Shown: positions 43,841-54,171, numbered from the stretch's first letter. The stretch: DNA of 64,000 nucleotides from Zoogloeaceae bacterium (GCA_024235675.1 JACKLZ010000003.1:248001-312000), one strand, 5' to 3'. The notes: generated by a model from the letters alone, not told the origin. Numbers and translations: made by a program.

Positions 43841-44278
43841 ATGAGCAGCCACAGACTGCATCCAGAAGCGTCCATCGAGATGCTCAACGCCCGCACCCCC
43901 GGCACGCTGCCGGGTTGGTTCGGTGTCACGGTAACCGCGCTCGACGCCGGCCGCCTGACAGCAAAGATCACCCTTCGCCCCGAGATGCTGGCGCCCAATG
44001 GCTACCTGCATGCCGCCTCGGTGATCGCGCTGGCCGATACCGCCGCCGGCTTTGCCACCATTGCGCATCTGCCGGTCGGCGCTGACAGCTTCACCACCGT
44101 CGAGCTGAAGAGCAATTTTCTCGGCACCCAGACCGAGGGCGAGATCACCTGCGTGGCCACCGCAGCACATACCGGACGCAACACCCAGGTGTGGGACGCC
44201 GAAGTCATCGGCAGCACCGGCCGCAAGCTGGCGCTGTTCCGCTGCACGCAAATGATCCTCTGGCCGAAAGCGGCCTGA
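43841..44278 (+). CDS. PaaI-like hotdog thioesterase (second copy in the operon)
   Basis: This 145-residue hotdog protein carries LAPNGYLHAASVIALADTAAG and TTVELKSNFLGTQTEGEI. It differs clearly from the thioesterase at 38454. It probably hydrolyses acyl-CoA or aroyl-CoA. The ATG at 43841 is chosen over an upstream GTG that overlaps the dehydrogenase gene. Confidence 0.82.
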   Translation: MSSHRLHPEASIEMLNARTPGTLPGWFGVTVTALDAGRLTAKITLRPEMLAPNGYLHAASVIALADTAAGFATIAHLPVGADSFTTVELKSNFLGTQTEGEITCVATAAHTGRNTQVWDAEVIGSTGRKLALFRCTQMILWPKAA

Positions 44279-44294
44279 ACCCGGCGCCGCGATC

Positions 44295-44921
44295 ATGCTC
44301 GACCTCCAGCTCTTCCTCCTGTTCATCCCGGTCGCTGCCGTGTTCACCATCGCGCCCGGCCCCGACAGCATCATGCTGCTCGGGCGTGCCCTCGGGCAGG
44401 GACGGATGGCGGGGGTGGCGGCCGCGGCGGGATGTGCGCTGGGCATTTTGATCACCTCGGTGCTGGTCGCCGCCGGGCTGTCGGCCGTGGTGGCGGCGTC
44501 TGAAACCCTGTTCCTGGCGCTGCGCGCGGTGGGGGCGGTGTATCTGGTGTGGGTCGGCATTCAGGCCATTCGCCGGCACGGGCTGATTTCGTTCAAGGGC
44601 GCCAAGCCGCTCCCGCTCAAGCGGGTGTTTGTGAGCAGCATGATGGTCAATCTGCTCAATCCCAAGGTGGCGGTGTTCATGCTGGCCTTTTTGCCGCAGT
44701 ACGCGCGGCCGGCGCTGGGCAATCTGGGCCTGCAGATTTTCTTGCTCGGCGCGACTTACGCGCTGATCACCGTGGTGCTGATGTCGCTGATGGGCGTCGG
44801 CGCCGCCCGGCTGCGTGACTTTCTGCAAGCGCGGCCGAGTGTCATCAAGTGGCTGAACATCGGCGCGGGCGCGGCGTTTATCGCCTCCGGGCTGAAAGTG
44901 GCCAGCATGAAGCATCTGTAA
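44295..44921 (+). CDS. LysE-family translocator
   Basis: This 208-residue membrane protein has about six hydrophobic segments and the LysE/RhtB signature APGPDSIMLLGRALGQGRMAG. Members export amino acids. In a branched-chain amino acid operon it might export an amino acid or related compound; that is inference. It starts 16 bp after the thioesterase stop. Confidence 0.88.
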   Translation: MLDLQLFLLFIPVAAVFTIAPGPDSIMLLGRALGQGRMAGVAAAAGCALGILITSVLVAAGLSAVVAASETLFLALRAVGAVYLVWVGIQAIRRHGLISFKGAKPLPLKRVFVSSMMVNLLNPKVAVFMLAFLPQYARPALGNLGLQIFLLGATYALITVVLMSLMGVGAARLRDFLQARPSVIKWLNIGAGAAFIASGLKVASMKHL

Positions 44922-44937
44922 AAAACGGAGACGCGAC

Positions 44938-45540
44938 ATGGCAGAACCGATCGATTTCTACTTCGACTTCTCCTCGCCCTACGGCTATTTCATGAGCGAG
45001 AAGATCGACGGCATCGCCGCCGGCTTTGGCCGCAAGGTGCGCTGGCATCCGATTTTGCTGGGCGTGGTGTACACCGTGTCTGAAGGCAAGCCGCTGACCG
45101 AGTTGCCGCTCAAGGGCGATTACGCCGTGCGCGACATCGCCCGCTCGGCGCGCTTTCACGGAGTGGATTACACCCCGCCCGCGCCGTTCCCCATCCCCAC
45201 CCAGGCGGCCGCACGCGCCTACTACTGGCTGCACAATCAGGACTGCGCGCTGGCGCGGCGTTTTGCCCACGCGGCCTATCGCGCTTACTTCCAGAGTGGC
45301 CGCAACATCAGTACGCCCGAGGTGGTAGTTGAGATTGCCGCCTCGCTGGGTGTCGATGGCCCGGCATTGGCCGCGGCGCTGCAGAGCGAGCCGGTCAAGA
45401 CGCGGCTCAAGACGGCCTGCGCTGATGCGATTGCCAAGGGCGTGTTTGGTTCGCCCTTTGTCCTCATTGACGGCGAAGCCTTCTGGGGTATCGACCGACT
45501 GCCGCAGATCGAGCGCTGGCTCGACGCTGACGGCTTCTGA
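44938..45540 (+). CDS. 2-hydroxychromene-2-carboxylate isomerase family (DsbA-like GST kappa fold)
   Basis: This 200-residue protein matches the HCCA-isomerase group of the DsbA superfamily: IDFYFDFSSPYGYFMSEKI, the WHPILLG strand and GVFGSPFVLIDGEAFWGIDRL near the end. The CxxC of true DsbA is replaced by SSPY, as in glutathione-using isomerases. The classical substrate is a naphthalene-degradation intermediate, but in this operon the substrate is unknown. It follows lysE by 16 bp. Confidence 0.85.
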   Translation: MAEPIDFYFDFSSPYGYFMSEKIDGIAAGFGRKVRWHPILLGVVYTVSEGKPLTELPLKGDYAVRDIARSARFHGVDYTPPAPFPIPTQAAARAYYWLHNQDCALARRFAHAAYRAYFQSGRNISTPEVVVEIAASLGVDGPALAAALQSEPVKTRLKTACADAIAKGVFGSPFVLIDGEAFWGIDRLPQIERWLDADGF

Positions 45541-45552
45541 ACGGAAGCGACT

Positions 45553-46143
45553 ATGGCTCTCAAGCGACTGTGCGTTTTTTGCGGCGCGCGTCATGGCAAA
45601 CGACCTGAGTACGCGGCGGCGGCGCAGGCGCTGGGCCGAACGCTGGCCGAACGCGGCATCGAGCTGGTGTATGGCGGCGGCAATATCGGCCTGATGGGCG
45701 AGGTGGCCGACGCCTGCATGTCGGCCGGCGGCTCCGCGATTGGCGTGATTCCCGAGGCGATGCTGGCGTGGGAGGTCGGCCATCAGGCGCTGACCCGGCT
45801 CGAAGTGGTCGACTCCATGCACACCCGCAAGGCGCGCATGGCCGAGCTGTCCGACGGTTTCATTGCACTGCCCGGCGGGCTGGGCACTTTCGAAGAATTG
45901 TTCGAGGTGCTCACCTGGTCGCAGCTGGGCTTCCACGGTAAGCCGATTGGTTTGCTGAATGTCGCGAATTACTACACGCCGCTGGTGCAGATGGTCGACA
46001 ACGGCGTGGACGAAGGCTTCATGAAACCGGAAAACGCAGCGCTGCTGCTGCGCGACGACACCATCGACGGATTACTGCGCCAGATGGCCGAGTACCAGGC
46101 GCCGGCAACCACACGACGAATCAAGAACGAAAAGCAGCTCTAA
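45553..46143 (+). CDS. LOG-family protein (cytokinin riboside 5'-monophosphate phosphoribohydrolase-like)
   Basis: This 196-residue Rossmann-fold protein has the LOG signature PGGLGTFEELFE and the N-terminal VYGGGNIGLMG. Such enzymes hydrolyse nucleoside 5'-monophosphates. It lies 12 bp after the HCCA isomerase gene and before the carboxylase gene. A role in leucine catabolism is not evident. Confidence 0.88.
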   Translation: MALKRLCVFCGARHGKRPEYAAAAQALGRTLAERGIELVYGGGNIGLMGEVADACMSAGGSAIGVIPEAMLAWEVGHQALTRLEVVDSMHTRKARMAELSDGFIALPGGLGTFEELFEVLTWSQLGFHGKPIGLLNVANYYTPLVQMVDNGVDEGFMKPENAALLLRDDTIDGLLRQMAEYQAPATTRRIKNEKQL

Positions 46144-46171
46144 GCGGCTGACAAATAAGGAAAGCGGAGAC

Positions 46172-47779
<1,608 letters not shown>

Positions 47780-47789
47780 GGAGATGGCT

Positions 47790-48578
47790 ATGTACGAGAC
47801 TCTCGAAATCGAGCGCGACGGCGGCATCGCCACGCTGTGGATGAACCGCCCCGACGTGCATAACGCCTTCAACGCGCAACTCATCAACGATCTCACCGCC
47901 GCCTGCCAGCAGCTCGACGCCGACGAGTCGGTGCGCGTGGTGGTGCTGGCCGGCCGGGGCAAGAGCTTCTCCGCCGGCGCCGACCTGAACTGGATGAAAG
48001 CCGCCGGTGAGGCGAGTATCGAAGCCAACGTGGCCGACGCGCGCAAGCTCGCCGGCATGCTGCGGGTGCTGTCCGAAATGAATACCCCGACCATTGCCCG
48101 CGTGCAGGGTGCGGCGCTGGGCGGCGGGATGGGTCTGGCCTCGGCCTGCGATATTTGTGTGGCCAGCGAGAAGGCCATCTTCGCCACCTCCGAGGTCAAG
48201 TTCGGCATCATCCCCTCGGCCATCAGCCCCTACGTGATCCGCGCCATTGGCGAGCGCCAGAGCTACCGCTATTTCCAGACCGCCGAGCGCATCAGCGCGC
48301 AGCGGGCCGGCGAGCTGGGCCTGGCGCATGAAGTGGTCGCGCCCGAGGCGCTGGACGACAAGGTGGCCGAGATCGTCGCTGCCTTGATGCAGGGCGGCCC
48401 CAAGTCGCAAGCCGCGGCCAAGGATCTGATCCGCGCCGTGGCCCACAAGCCGGTGACCGACGCGGTGGTCGAAGACACCTCGCAACGCATCGCCCAGCTA
48501 CGCAGCACGCCGGAAGCCAAGGAAGGCCTGAGCGCCTTCCTCGACAAGCGCCCGGCCGCCTGGGTGCCGCAGGCCTGA
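47790..48578 (+). CDS. liuC: Methylglutaconyl-CoA hydratase (enoyl-CoA hydratase family)
   Basis: This roughly 262-residue crotonase hydrates 3-methylglutaconyl-CoA to HMG-CoA. It has the oxyanion-hole segments SFSAGADLNWM and AALGGGMGLASACDI, and the catalytic region ATSEVKFGIIPSAISPYV. The ATG at 47790 is chosen because AAGGAG ends 6 nt upstream; an ATG at 47784 lies immediately against that site. Its position between the carboxylase genes supports the LiuC assignment. Confidence 0.9.
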   Translation: MYETLEIERDGGIATLWMNRPDVHNAFNAQLINDLTAACQQLDADESVRVVVLAGRGKSFSAGADLNWMKAAGEASIEANVADARKLAGMLRVLSEMNTPTIARVQGAALGGGMGLASACDICVASEKAIFATSEVKFGIIPSAISPYVIRAIGERQSYRYFQTAERISAQRAGELGLAHEVVAPEALDDKVAEIVAALMQGGPKSQAAAKDLIRAVAHKPVTDAVVEDTSQRIAQLRSTPEAKEGLSAFLDKRPAAWVPQA

Positions 48579-48587
48579 TTCGCCGCC

Positions 48588-49244
48588 ATGGAAGAACTGA
48601 GCACCCTGCTCACCAATGTGCAGCCGATGCTCGACTGGCGCGACCTGCCGGTCGACATGGCCTCGCTCGCCGCGCTGGCGGCCGGGCTGGGCTGGGCGAG
48701 CGGTTTGCGCCTGTATGCGCTGGTGTTCGTGCTCGGTGCGGTGGGGCGTTTCGGTGGCGTGCAACTGCCGGGCGAGCTCGATGTGCTGACGCATCCGCTG
48801 GTGCTGGGCCTGTCGGGCCTGATGCTGCTGGCCGAATTTTTTGCCGACAAGCTGCCCTGGCTCGATTCGGTATGGGATGCGGTGCATACCTTCATTCGTA
48901 TTCCGGCCGGCGCAGCCCTGGCGGCAGCGGTGATGGGCGACCAGTCGGGCAGTGCGCAGATGCTTGCCGCCTTGCTCGGCGGTTCGCTGGCGGCGGGCAC
49001 CCATTTTGCCAAAGCCGGCGCGCGGGCAGCCATCAACACCTCGCCCGAGCCGGTGAGCAATGTGGTGACCTCTTTTGGCGAAGACGCGCTGTTCGCCGGG
49101 GGCGTGTGGACCTTGTTCAACTACCCGCTGGCCTTTCTGGCGGCGCTGGTGGTGTTCATGGTGCTGGCGCTGTGGCTGATCGTGAGCCTGTGGCGCTTCG
49201 TGCGGCGTCTGTTGCGGCCGAAGCCGCGCGGGGTGGCGGCGTGA
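48588..49244 (+). CDS. DUF4126 membrane protein
   Basis: This 218-residue membrane protein of the DUF4126 family has about five hydrophobic segments, the loop GWASGLRLYALVFVLGAVGRF, and ARAAINTSPEPVSNVVTSFGED. The function is unknown. It lies in the liu operon between liuC and liuD, 9 bp after liuC. Confidence 0.82.
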   Translation: MEELSTLLTNVQPMLDWRDLPVDMASLAALAAGLGWASGLRLYALVFVLGAVGRFGGVQLPGELDVLTHPLVLGLSGLMLLAEFFADKLPWLDSVWDAVHTFIRIPAGAALAAAVMGDQSGSAQMLAALLGGSLAAGTHFAKAGARAAINTSPEPVSNVVTSFGEDALFAGGVWTLFNYPLAFLAALVVFMVLALWLIVSLWRFVRRLLRPKPRGVAA

Positions 49245-49366
49245 CGCGGATCGGGCTCGACGACAGCTTCGAATGGCAAGAACTCAGCCGGGGCCAAGCG
49301 CCGTGGCTGAGCGCGGAAATCGAAATGCCGACCGGCACGCTGGTGCCCGGCGGACAAGAACAATGA
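49241..49366 (+). CDS. Small hypothetical protein (41 aa)
   Basis: A GTG-started frame overlaps the last 4 bp of the DUF4126 gene (GTGA) and encodes 41 residues beginning MTRIGLDDSFEWQEL. It ends 21 bp before liuD. The overlap and composition fit translational coupling, but the protein has no recognisable domain and could be an untranslated leftover. Confidence 0.4.
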   Translation: MTRIGLDDSFEWQELSRGQAPWLSAEIEMPTGTLVPGGQEQ

Positions 49367-49387
49367 ACAAAATCGTGGAGAAGAGAC

Positions 49388-51388
49388 ATGTTTGACAAGA
49401 TTCTGATCGCCAACCGGGGCGAAATCGCCTGCCGTGTCATCAAGACCGCCCGCCGCATGGGCATCAAGACCGTGGCCGTGTATTCCGAAGCCGACGCCAA
49501 CGCACGCCATGTGCGCATGGCCGACGAGGCGGTGCTGATCGGGCCCGCCGCCGTCAAGGAAAGCTATCTGGTGATCGACAAGATCATCGGCGCGGCCAGG
49601 CAGACCGGCGCGCAGGCCATCCACCCGGGCTACGGCTTCTTGTCGGAAAACGAAGACTTCTGCCACGCCTGCGATGAGGCCGGCATCGTCTTCATCGGCC
49701 CGCCGGTGGCGGCAATCCACGCCATGGGCTCCAAGTCCGAGGCCAAGAAAATCATGGGCGCGGCCGGCGTGCCGCTGACTCCGGGCTACCACGGCGACGA
49801 CCAGGACCCCGAGCTGCTCAAGCGCGAGGCCGATGACATCGGTTACCCGGTGCTGATCAAGGCCGCCGCCGGCGGTGGCGGCAAGGGCATGCGGCTGGTC
49901 GAAAAGAGCGAAGACTTCCTCGACCTGCTCGGCTCCTGCAAGCGCGAGGCCATCTCCAGCTTTGGCGATCAGCACGTGCTGATCGAGAAGTACCTGACGC
50001 GCCCGCGTCACATCGAAATCCAGGTGTTTGGCGACACCCAGGGCAACTGCGTGTATCTGTTCGAGCGCGATTGCTCGGTGCAGCGCCGCCACCAGAAAGT
50101 GCTCGAAGAAGCCCCCGCGCCGGGCATGACGCCCGAGCGTCGCGCGGCCATGGGTCAGGCGGCGGTCGACGCGGCCAAGGCGGTCGGCTATGTCGGCGCC
50201 GGCACGGTCGAGTTCATTGCCAACCAGGACGGCACGTTCTACTTCATGGAGATGAACACCCGCCTGCAGGTCGAGCACCCGGTGACCGAGATGATTACCG
50301 GCCTCGATCTGGTCGAGTGGCAATTGCGTGTCGCTTCGGGCGAGCCCCTGCCGCTGGCGCAGGAGCAGCTGCAGATTCGCGGCCACGCCCTCGAAGCGCG
50401 GATCTACGCCGAAGACCCGGACAAGGGCTTTTTGCCCTCCACCGGCAAGCTGCTCCACCTCTCGCCGCCGGCTGAAAACCTGCATGTGCGTGTGGATACC
50501 GGCGTCGAAGAGGGCGACGAAATCAGCCCGCATTACGACCCGATGATCGCCAAGCTCATCGTCTGGGACCAGAACCGCGACCGCGCCCTGGCGCGCATGC
50601 TGCAGGCGCTGGCCGAGTACCGCGTGGCGGGTGTGTCGAACAACATCAGCTTCCTGTCGCGGCTCACCGCCTGCCCCGCCTTCGCCAATGCCGACCTTGA
50701 CACCGGCCTGATCGAGCGCGAAAAAGCCTATCTCTTCCCCGAAGCCAAGGCCACGCCGATCGAAGTGTGGCAGGTGGCGGCGCTGGCCGAGCTGCTGCGC
50801 GAAGCCAATCGCGGCGCGGCGAAGGCCCGTCGCGACGAAGACCCGCTCTCACCCTGGCATGCCCGCGACGGCTGGCGCCTCAACGCCTCGGCCAAGCGCG
50901 ACCTGATCTTCCGCCTCGGCGAAGAACAGCAGACGGTGAACGTGGCCTACCGCGCCGACGGCTACACGCTGACGGTTAACGGCAAGTCGGTCGAAGCGCG
51001 CGGTGAGCTGAACGATCGTGGTCTGCTGCGCGTCGAACTTGACGGCATGCGCATGGATGCCACCGTGGTCGCCGCCAACGAGAAGCGCCACGTGTTCTTC
51101 CATGGTCGCGCCTGGCAGCTGTCCAATGTCGACCCGCTGCACTACTCGGGTGAAGGCGGTGGCGCCGAAGGCGGTCTGCTCGCGCCGATGCCGGGCAAGG
51201 TCATTTCGCTCATCGCCAAAGAAGGTGTGGCGGTGGAGAAAGGCGCGCCGCTGTTGATTCTCGAAGCCATGAAAATGGAGCACACCATCAACGCGCCGGC
51301 CGCCGGCACGGTCAAAGCCTTCCGCTTCATGGTGGGTGACCAGGTGGGCGATGGCGATGAGCTGGTCGAGTTCGAGGTGAAGGCGTAG
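49388..51388 (+). CDS. liuD: Methylcrotonyl-CoA carboxylase, alpha (biotin carboxylase/BCCP) subunit
   Basis: This 666-residue protein carboxylates its own biotin using ATP and bicarbonate. It has a biotin carboxylase domain with ATP-grasp loop KAAAGGGGKGMRLV and EMNTRLQVEHPVTE, the MCC-type linker, and a C-terminal biotinyl domain with K629 in LEAMKMEHT. The partner LiuB is 1.6 kb upstream. It consumes bicarbonate, which links it to the carbonic anhydrase and SbtA-like transporter in the same region. Confidence 0.95.
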   Translation: MFDKILIANRGEIACRVIKTARRMGIKTVAVYSEADANARHVRMADEAVLIGPAAVKESYLVIDKIIGAARQTGAQAIHPGYGFLSENEDFCHACDEAGIVFIGPPVAAIHAMGSKSEAKKIMGAAGVPLTPGYHGDDQDPELLKREADDIGYPVLIKAAAGGGGKGMRLVEKSEDFLDLLGSCKREAISSFGDQHVLIEKYLTRPRHIEIQVFGDTQGNCVYLFERDCSVQRRHQKVLEEAPAPGMTPERRAAMGQAAVDAAKAVGYVGAGTVEFIANQDGTFYFMEMNTRLQVEHPVTEMITGLDLVEWQLRVASGEPLPLAQEQLQIRGHALEARIYAEDPDKGFLPSTGKLLHLSPPAENLHVRVDTGVEEGDEISPHYDPMIAKLIVWDQNRDRALARMLQALAEYRVAGVSNNISFLSRLTACPAFANADLDTGLIEREKAYLFPEAKATPIEVWQVAALAELLREANRGAAKARRDEDPLSPWHARDGWRLNASAKRDLIFRLGEEQQTVNVAYRADGYTLTVNGKSVEARGELNDRGLLRVELDGMRMDATVVAANEKRHVFFHGRAWQLSNVDPLHYSGEGGGAEGGLLAPMPGKVISLIAKEGVAVEKGAPLLILEAMKMEHTINAPAAGTVKAFRFMVGDQVGDGDELVEFEVKA

Positions 51389-51444
51389 GGCCGGATTCAT
51401 CCGGCCGCGCTGATTGCAGCGGGTGTGGCGGGTTGAAACCCGCC
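51389..51444. repeat. Three tandem hairpins between liuD and liuE
   Basis: Three perfect stems follow each other: GGCCGGA/TCCGGCC (51389-51406), CGCTG/CAGCG (51408-51421) and GGCGGG/CCCGCC (51427-51444). The last resembles a short interspersed repeat common in proteobacterial intergenic regions. They may stabilise or attenuate the liu mRNA. Confidence 0.55.
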
Positions 51445-51490
51445 CTACGTCCGACCGTATGGATTGGATGAGATGACAAAGGAAAAACTG

Positions 51491-52405
51491 ATGGCCATGC
51501 CAACGAAGGTCAGAATTGTTGATGTCGGCCCGCGTGACGGGCTGCAGAACGAGAAGCAGATCATCTCGACCGAGGTCAAGGTCGAGCTCATCGCCCGCCT
51601 CGGCGCAGCCGGCCTCAAGACCATTGAGGCCGCGTCCTTCGTGTCGCCCAAGTGGGTGCCGCAGATGGGCGACAACAGCGAAGTGATGGCCCGCATTGAG
51701 CGCCTGCCGGGCATCACCTACCCGGTGCTGACCCCGAACCTGAAGGGCTTCGAGGCCGCGCTGGCGGCGGGGGTGACGGAGGTGGCGGTGTTTGGTGCCG
51801 CGTCCGAATCCTTCAGCCAGAAGAACATCAATTGCTCGATCGCCGAATCACTGCAACGCTTCGAGCCGGTGATGGCGGCGGCCAAGGCGGCTGGCGTCAA
51901 GGTGCGTGGTTACGTCTCCTGCGTGCTCGGCTGCCCCTACGAAGGCGAGATCGCCCCGGCGGCGGTGGCCGACGTGGCCGCCACGCTGTTCGACATGGGC
52001 TGCTACGAAATCAGCCTCGGCGACACCATCGGCACCGGCACGCCCGGCAAGACCCAGCGCATGCTCGAGGCCGTGGCGGCCCGCGTGGCCATCGACAAGC
52101 TCGCCGGGCACTATCACGACACCTACGGCCAGGCGCTGGCCAACATCTACGCCTCGCTGGAGATGGGCGTAGCGGTGTTCGACGCCTCGGTCGGTGGCTT
52201 GGGCGGTTGCCCCTACGCCGCGGGCGCCTCGGGCAATGTGGCGACCGAAGACGTGGTCTACCTGCTCAACGGCCTCGGCATCGAGACCGGCATCGACCTC
52301 AACACGCTGGTCGACACCGCCGCCTGGATCAGCGCGCAACTGGGCCGCGAACCGTCCTCCAAAGTGGCGCGTGCGGTGCTGGCCAAGCGGGGCGCCTGCG
52401 TATGA
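51491..52405 (+). CDS. liuE: Hydroxymethylglutaryl-CoA lyase
   Basis: This roughly 304-residue TIM-barrel lyase cleaves HMG-CoA to acetoacetate and acetyl-CoA, the final step of the pathway. It has the catalytic signature GLGGCPYAAGASGN with its cysteine, the metal-binding HYHDTYG and the start VDVGPRDGLQNE. Starts at 51473, 51491 and 51497 are possible; 51491 is favoured because AAAGGAA lies 7 nt upstream. The stop overlaps the next start (ATGA). Confidence 0.94.
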   Translation: MAMPTKVRIVDVGPRDGLQNEKQIISTEVKVELIARLGAAGLKTIEAASFVSPKWVPQMGDNSEVMARIERLPGITYPVLTPNLKGFEAALAAGVTEVAVFGAASESFSQKNINCSIAESLQRFEPVMAAAKAAGVKVRGYVSCVLGCPYEGEIAPAAVADVAATLFDMGCYEISLGDTIGTGTPGKTQRMLEAVAARVAIDKLAGHYHDTYGQALANIYASLEMGVAVFDASVGGLGGCPYAAGASGNVATEDVVYLLNGLGIETGIDLNTLVDTAAWISAQLGREPSSKVARAVLAKRGACV

Positions 52406-52593
52406 GCGTGGCGTCACCCTGCATCGACGTCTGCAAGATGGACCCGCGCACCGGCCTGTGCGAGGGCTGTACCCGCACGATCGACGAGATCACCGCCTGG
52501 AGCCGCATCGGCGACGACGAAAAGCGCGCGATCCTGGCGCGGGTTGCCGAGCGCGAGGCTGCGCTCGATGTGTTCGAGCCGGGCGATCGATAG
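52402..52593 (+). CDS. DUF1289 small cysteine-rich protein
   Basis: This 63-residue protein has the DUF1289 pattern SPCIDVCKMDPRTGLCEGCTRTIDEI with four cysteines that could bind a metal. The ATG overlaps the HMG-CoA lyase stop by 4 bp, so it is translationally coupled. The function is unknown. Confidence 0.85.
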   Translation: MSVASPCIDVCKMDPRTGLCEGCTRTIDEITAWSRIGDDEKRAILARVAEREAALDVFEPGDR

Positions 52594-52689
52594 AACCTTT
52601 TTGATAGATCGCAGTCTGTTCGCCGGGTCGTATCGCGGGAGGGCGCTGCGATCCGGGGGCGTCTCGCCCCACCTTGCCCGAGAACGACC

Positions 52690-53640
52690 ATGAATCCGAT
52701 CGATCCGATCATCCTGTTCTTCCTGCTCGGGCTGTTTGCCGGGCTGGCGCGCGCGGAGCTACGCCTGCCCGCCGCCATCTACGATTTTGTGAGCATCCTG
52801 CTGCTGCTGGCGATTGGCCTCAAAGGTGGCATCGAGCTGGCCAAGCAGCCCTTTGGCGATTTGCTGCCGCAGATTCTGGCGGTGCTGGTGATGGGCTTTG
52901 TGCTACCGCTGATCGCGTTCCCGGTGCTGCGCTACCTCGGCCACTTCAAGCGCGCCGACGCGGCGTCGATTGCCGCGCACTACGGCTCCGTCAGCGTCGG
53001 CACCTACGCCGTGGCGGTCGCCTACTTCGGCACGCGCGAGATCTTCTTCGAAGCGCACATGCCGCTCCTGCTGGTGGTGCTCGAAGTGCCGGCCATCCTG
53101 GTCGGCATCGTGCTGGCGCGTGGCATCTCTAACGAGACGCGCTGGGGCGCGGTGATGCACGAGGTCTTCCTCGGCAAGGGCATCGTGCTGCTGCTCGGCG
53201 GCCTGCTGATCGGCTGGATTGCCGGGCCGGAAGGCGTGGTCTCCATCAAGCCGCTGTTCTTCGACTTGTTCAAAGGCATCCTCGCCATCTTCCTGCTCGA
53301 AATGGGCCTGATCACCGCCGCGCAGATCGGCTCGCTGCGCCAGTACGGCCTGTTCCTGCTCGGCTTTGGCGTGCTGATGCCGGTGTTCTCGGCCGTGATC
53401 GGTGCGGTGCTGGGCTGGGCGCTCGGCCTGTCGGTGGGCGGCACGGCGGTGCTCGCCACGCTGGCCGCCTCGGCCTCGTACATTGCGGTGCCGGCAGCCA
53501 TGCGGGTGTCGGTGCCCGAGGCCAACCCCACGTTGTCGCTCACCGCCGCGCTGGGCATCACCTTTCCGTTCAATGTGCTCGTCGGCGTGCCGCTTTATCA
53601 TGCAATGGCCGAACGCACCCACGCCTTCTTTGGAGCTTGA
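52690..53640 (+). CDS. sbtA: Sodium-dependent bicarbonate transporter, SbtA-like
   Basis: This 316-residue membrane protein matches the SbtA family (sodium-dependent bicarbonate transport permease), with about ten hydrophobic segments, two inverted repeats of LxxGLKGG and FxxLLEMGLITA type, and AAHYGSVSVGTYAVA in the middle. It would import bicarbonate. A PII-like gene directly downstream (3-bp gap) is the arrangement of sbtA-sbtB. It lies at the end of the liu region and could raise bicarbonate for methylcrotonyl-CoA carboxylase. Confidence 0.86.
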   Translation: MNPIDPIILFFLLGLFAGLARAELRLPAAIYDFVSILLLLAIGLKGGIELAKQPFGDLLPQILAVLVMGFVLPLIAFPVLRYLGHFKRADAASIAAHYGSVSVGTYAVAVAYFGTREIFFEAHMPLLLVVLEVPAILVGIVLARGISNETRWGAVMHEVFLGKGIVLLLGGLLIGWIAGPEGVVSIKPLFFDLFKGILAIFLLEMGLITAAQIGSLRQYGLFLLGFGVLMPVFSAVIGAVLGWALGLSVGGTAVLATLAASASYIAVPAAMRVSVPEANPTLSLTAALGITFPFNVLVGVPLYHAMAERTHAFFGA

Positions 53641-53643
53641 GCG

Positions 53644-53955
53644 ATGAGCCTGGCCAACGACCATACCCGCAAGCTGCTGACCCTCGTCACCGAAGCGGCG
53701 ATCGAGAGTTCGCTGGTGCGCGATCTTGACCGCCTCGGCGCGCACGGTTACACCATCACCGAGGCGCGCGGCAAAGGCAATCGCGGCGTGCGCAACGCCG
53801 GCTGGGACGCCAGCAGCAACATCCGCATCGAAGTGGTGTGTAACGACGAGACCGCCGCTGCCATCGCAGCCCACCTGAAGGCGCAGTACTACGACAACTA
53901 CGCGATGATCATGTGGGTCAGCGAGGTTGAGGTGCTGCGGCCCGAAAAATTCTGA
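53644..53955 (+). CDS. sbtB: PII-like protein, SbtB-type regulator
   Basis: This 103-residue protein has a PII-like ferredoxin fold: the N-terminal KLLTLVTEAAIESSLVRDL strand-helix, GAHGYTITEARGKG ending the T-loop base, and IRIEVVCNDETAAAIAAHL. It lacks the tyrosine-containing GlnB T-loop. SbtB proteins bind adenyl nucleotides and inhibit SbtA; the 3-bp spacing from the transporter gene supports this. GGAG precedes the start. Confidence 0.8.
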   Translation: MSLANDHTRKLLTLVTEAAIESSLVRDLDRLGAHGYTITEARGKGNRGVRNAGWDASSNIRIEVVCNDETAAAIAAHLKAQYYDNYAMIMWVSEVEVLRPEKF

Positions 53956-53985
53956 GCCTGCGCGGCTCACCCGACTGGAGAGCAC

Positions 53986-54171
53986 ATGTCTGAATGCATC
54001 GGCATTTGCGAGATCGACCCCGATTCCGAAACCTGTACCGGCTGTGGCCGCTCGGCCGACGAGATTTTCGGCAACGACCACACCGACGACCCGACCGACG
54101 CCGAGGAGCAAACGCCGGCAGCCGATCACGTCGCGATCACCCCCGACGACGCCTTGCCGGACGCGACATGA
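53986..54171 (+). CDS. DUF1289-like small protein (second copy)
   Basis: This 61-residue protein starts SECIGICEIDPDSETCTGCGRSADEI, matching DUF1289 with its cysteine set, then has an acidic tail. Its stop overlaps the next start by 4 bp (ATGA). The function is unknown. The two DUF1289 genes flank the sbtAB pair. Confidence 0.7.
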   Translation: MSECIGICEIDPDSETCTGCGRSADEIFGNDHTDDPTDAEEQTPAADHVAITPDDALPDAT

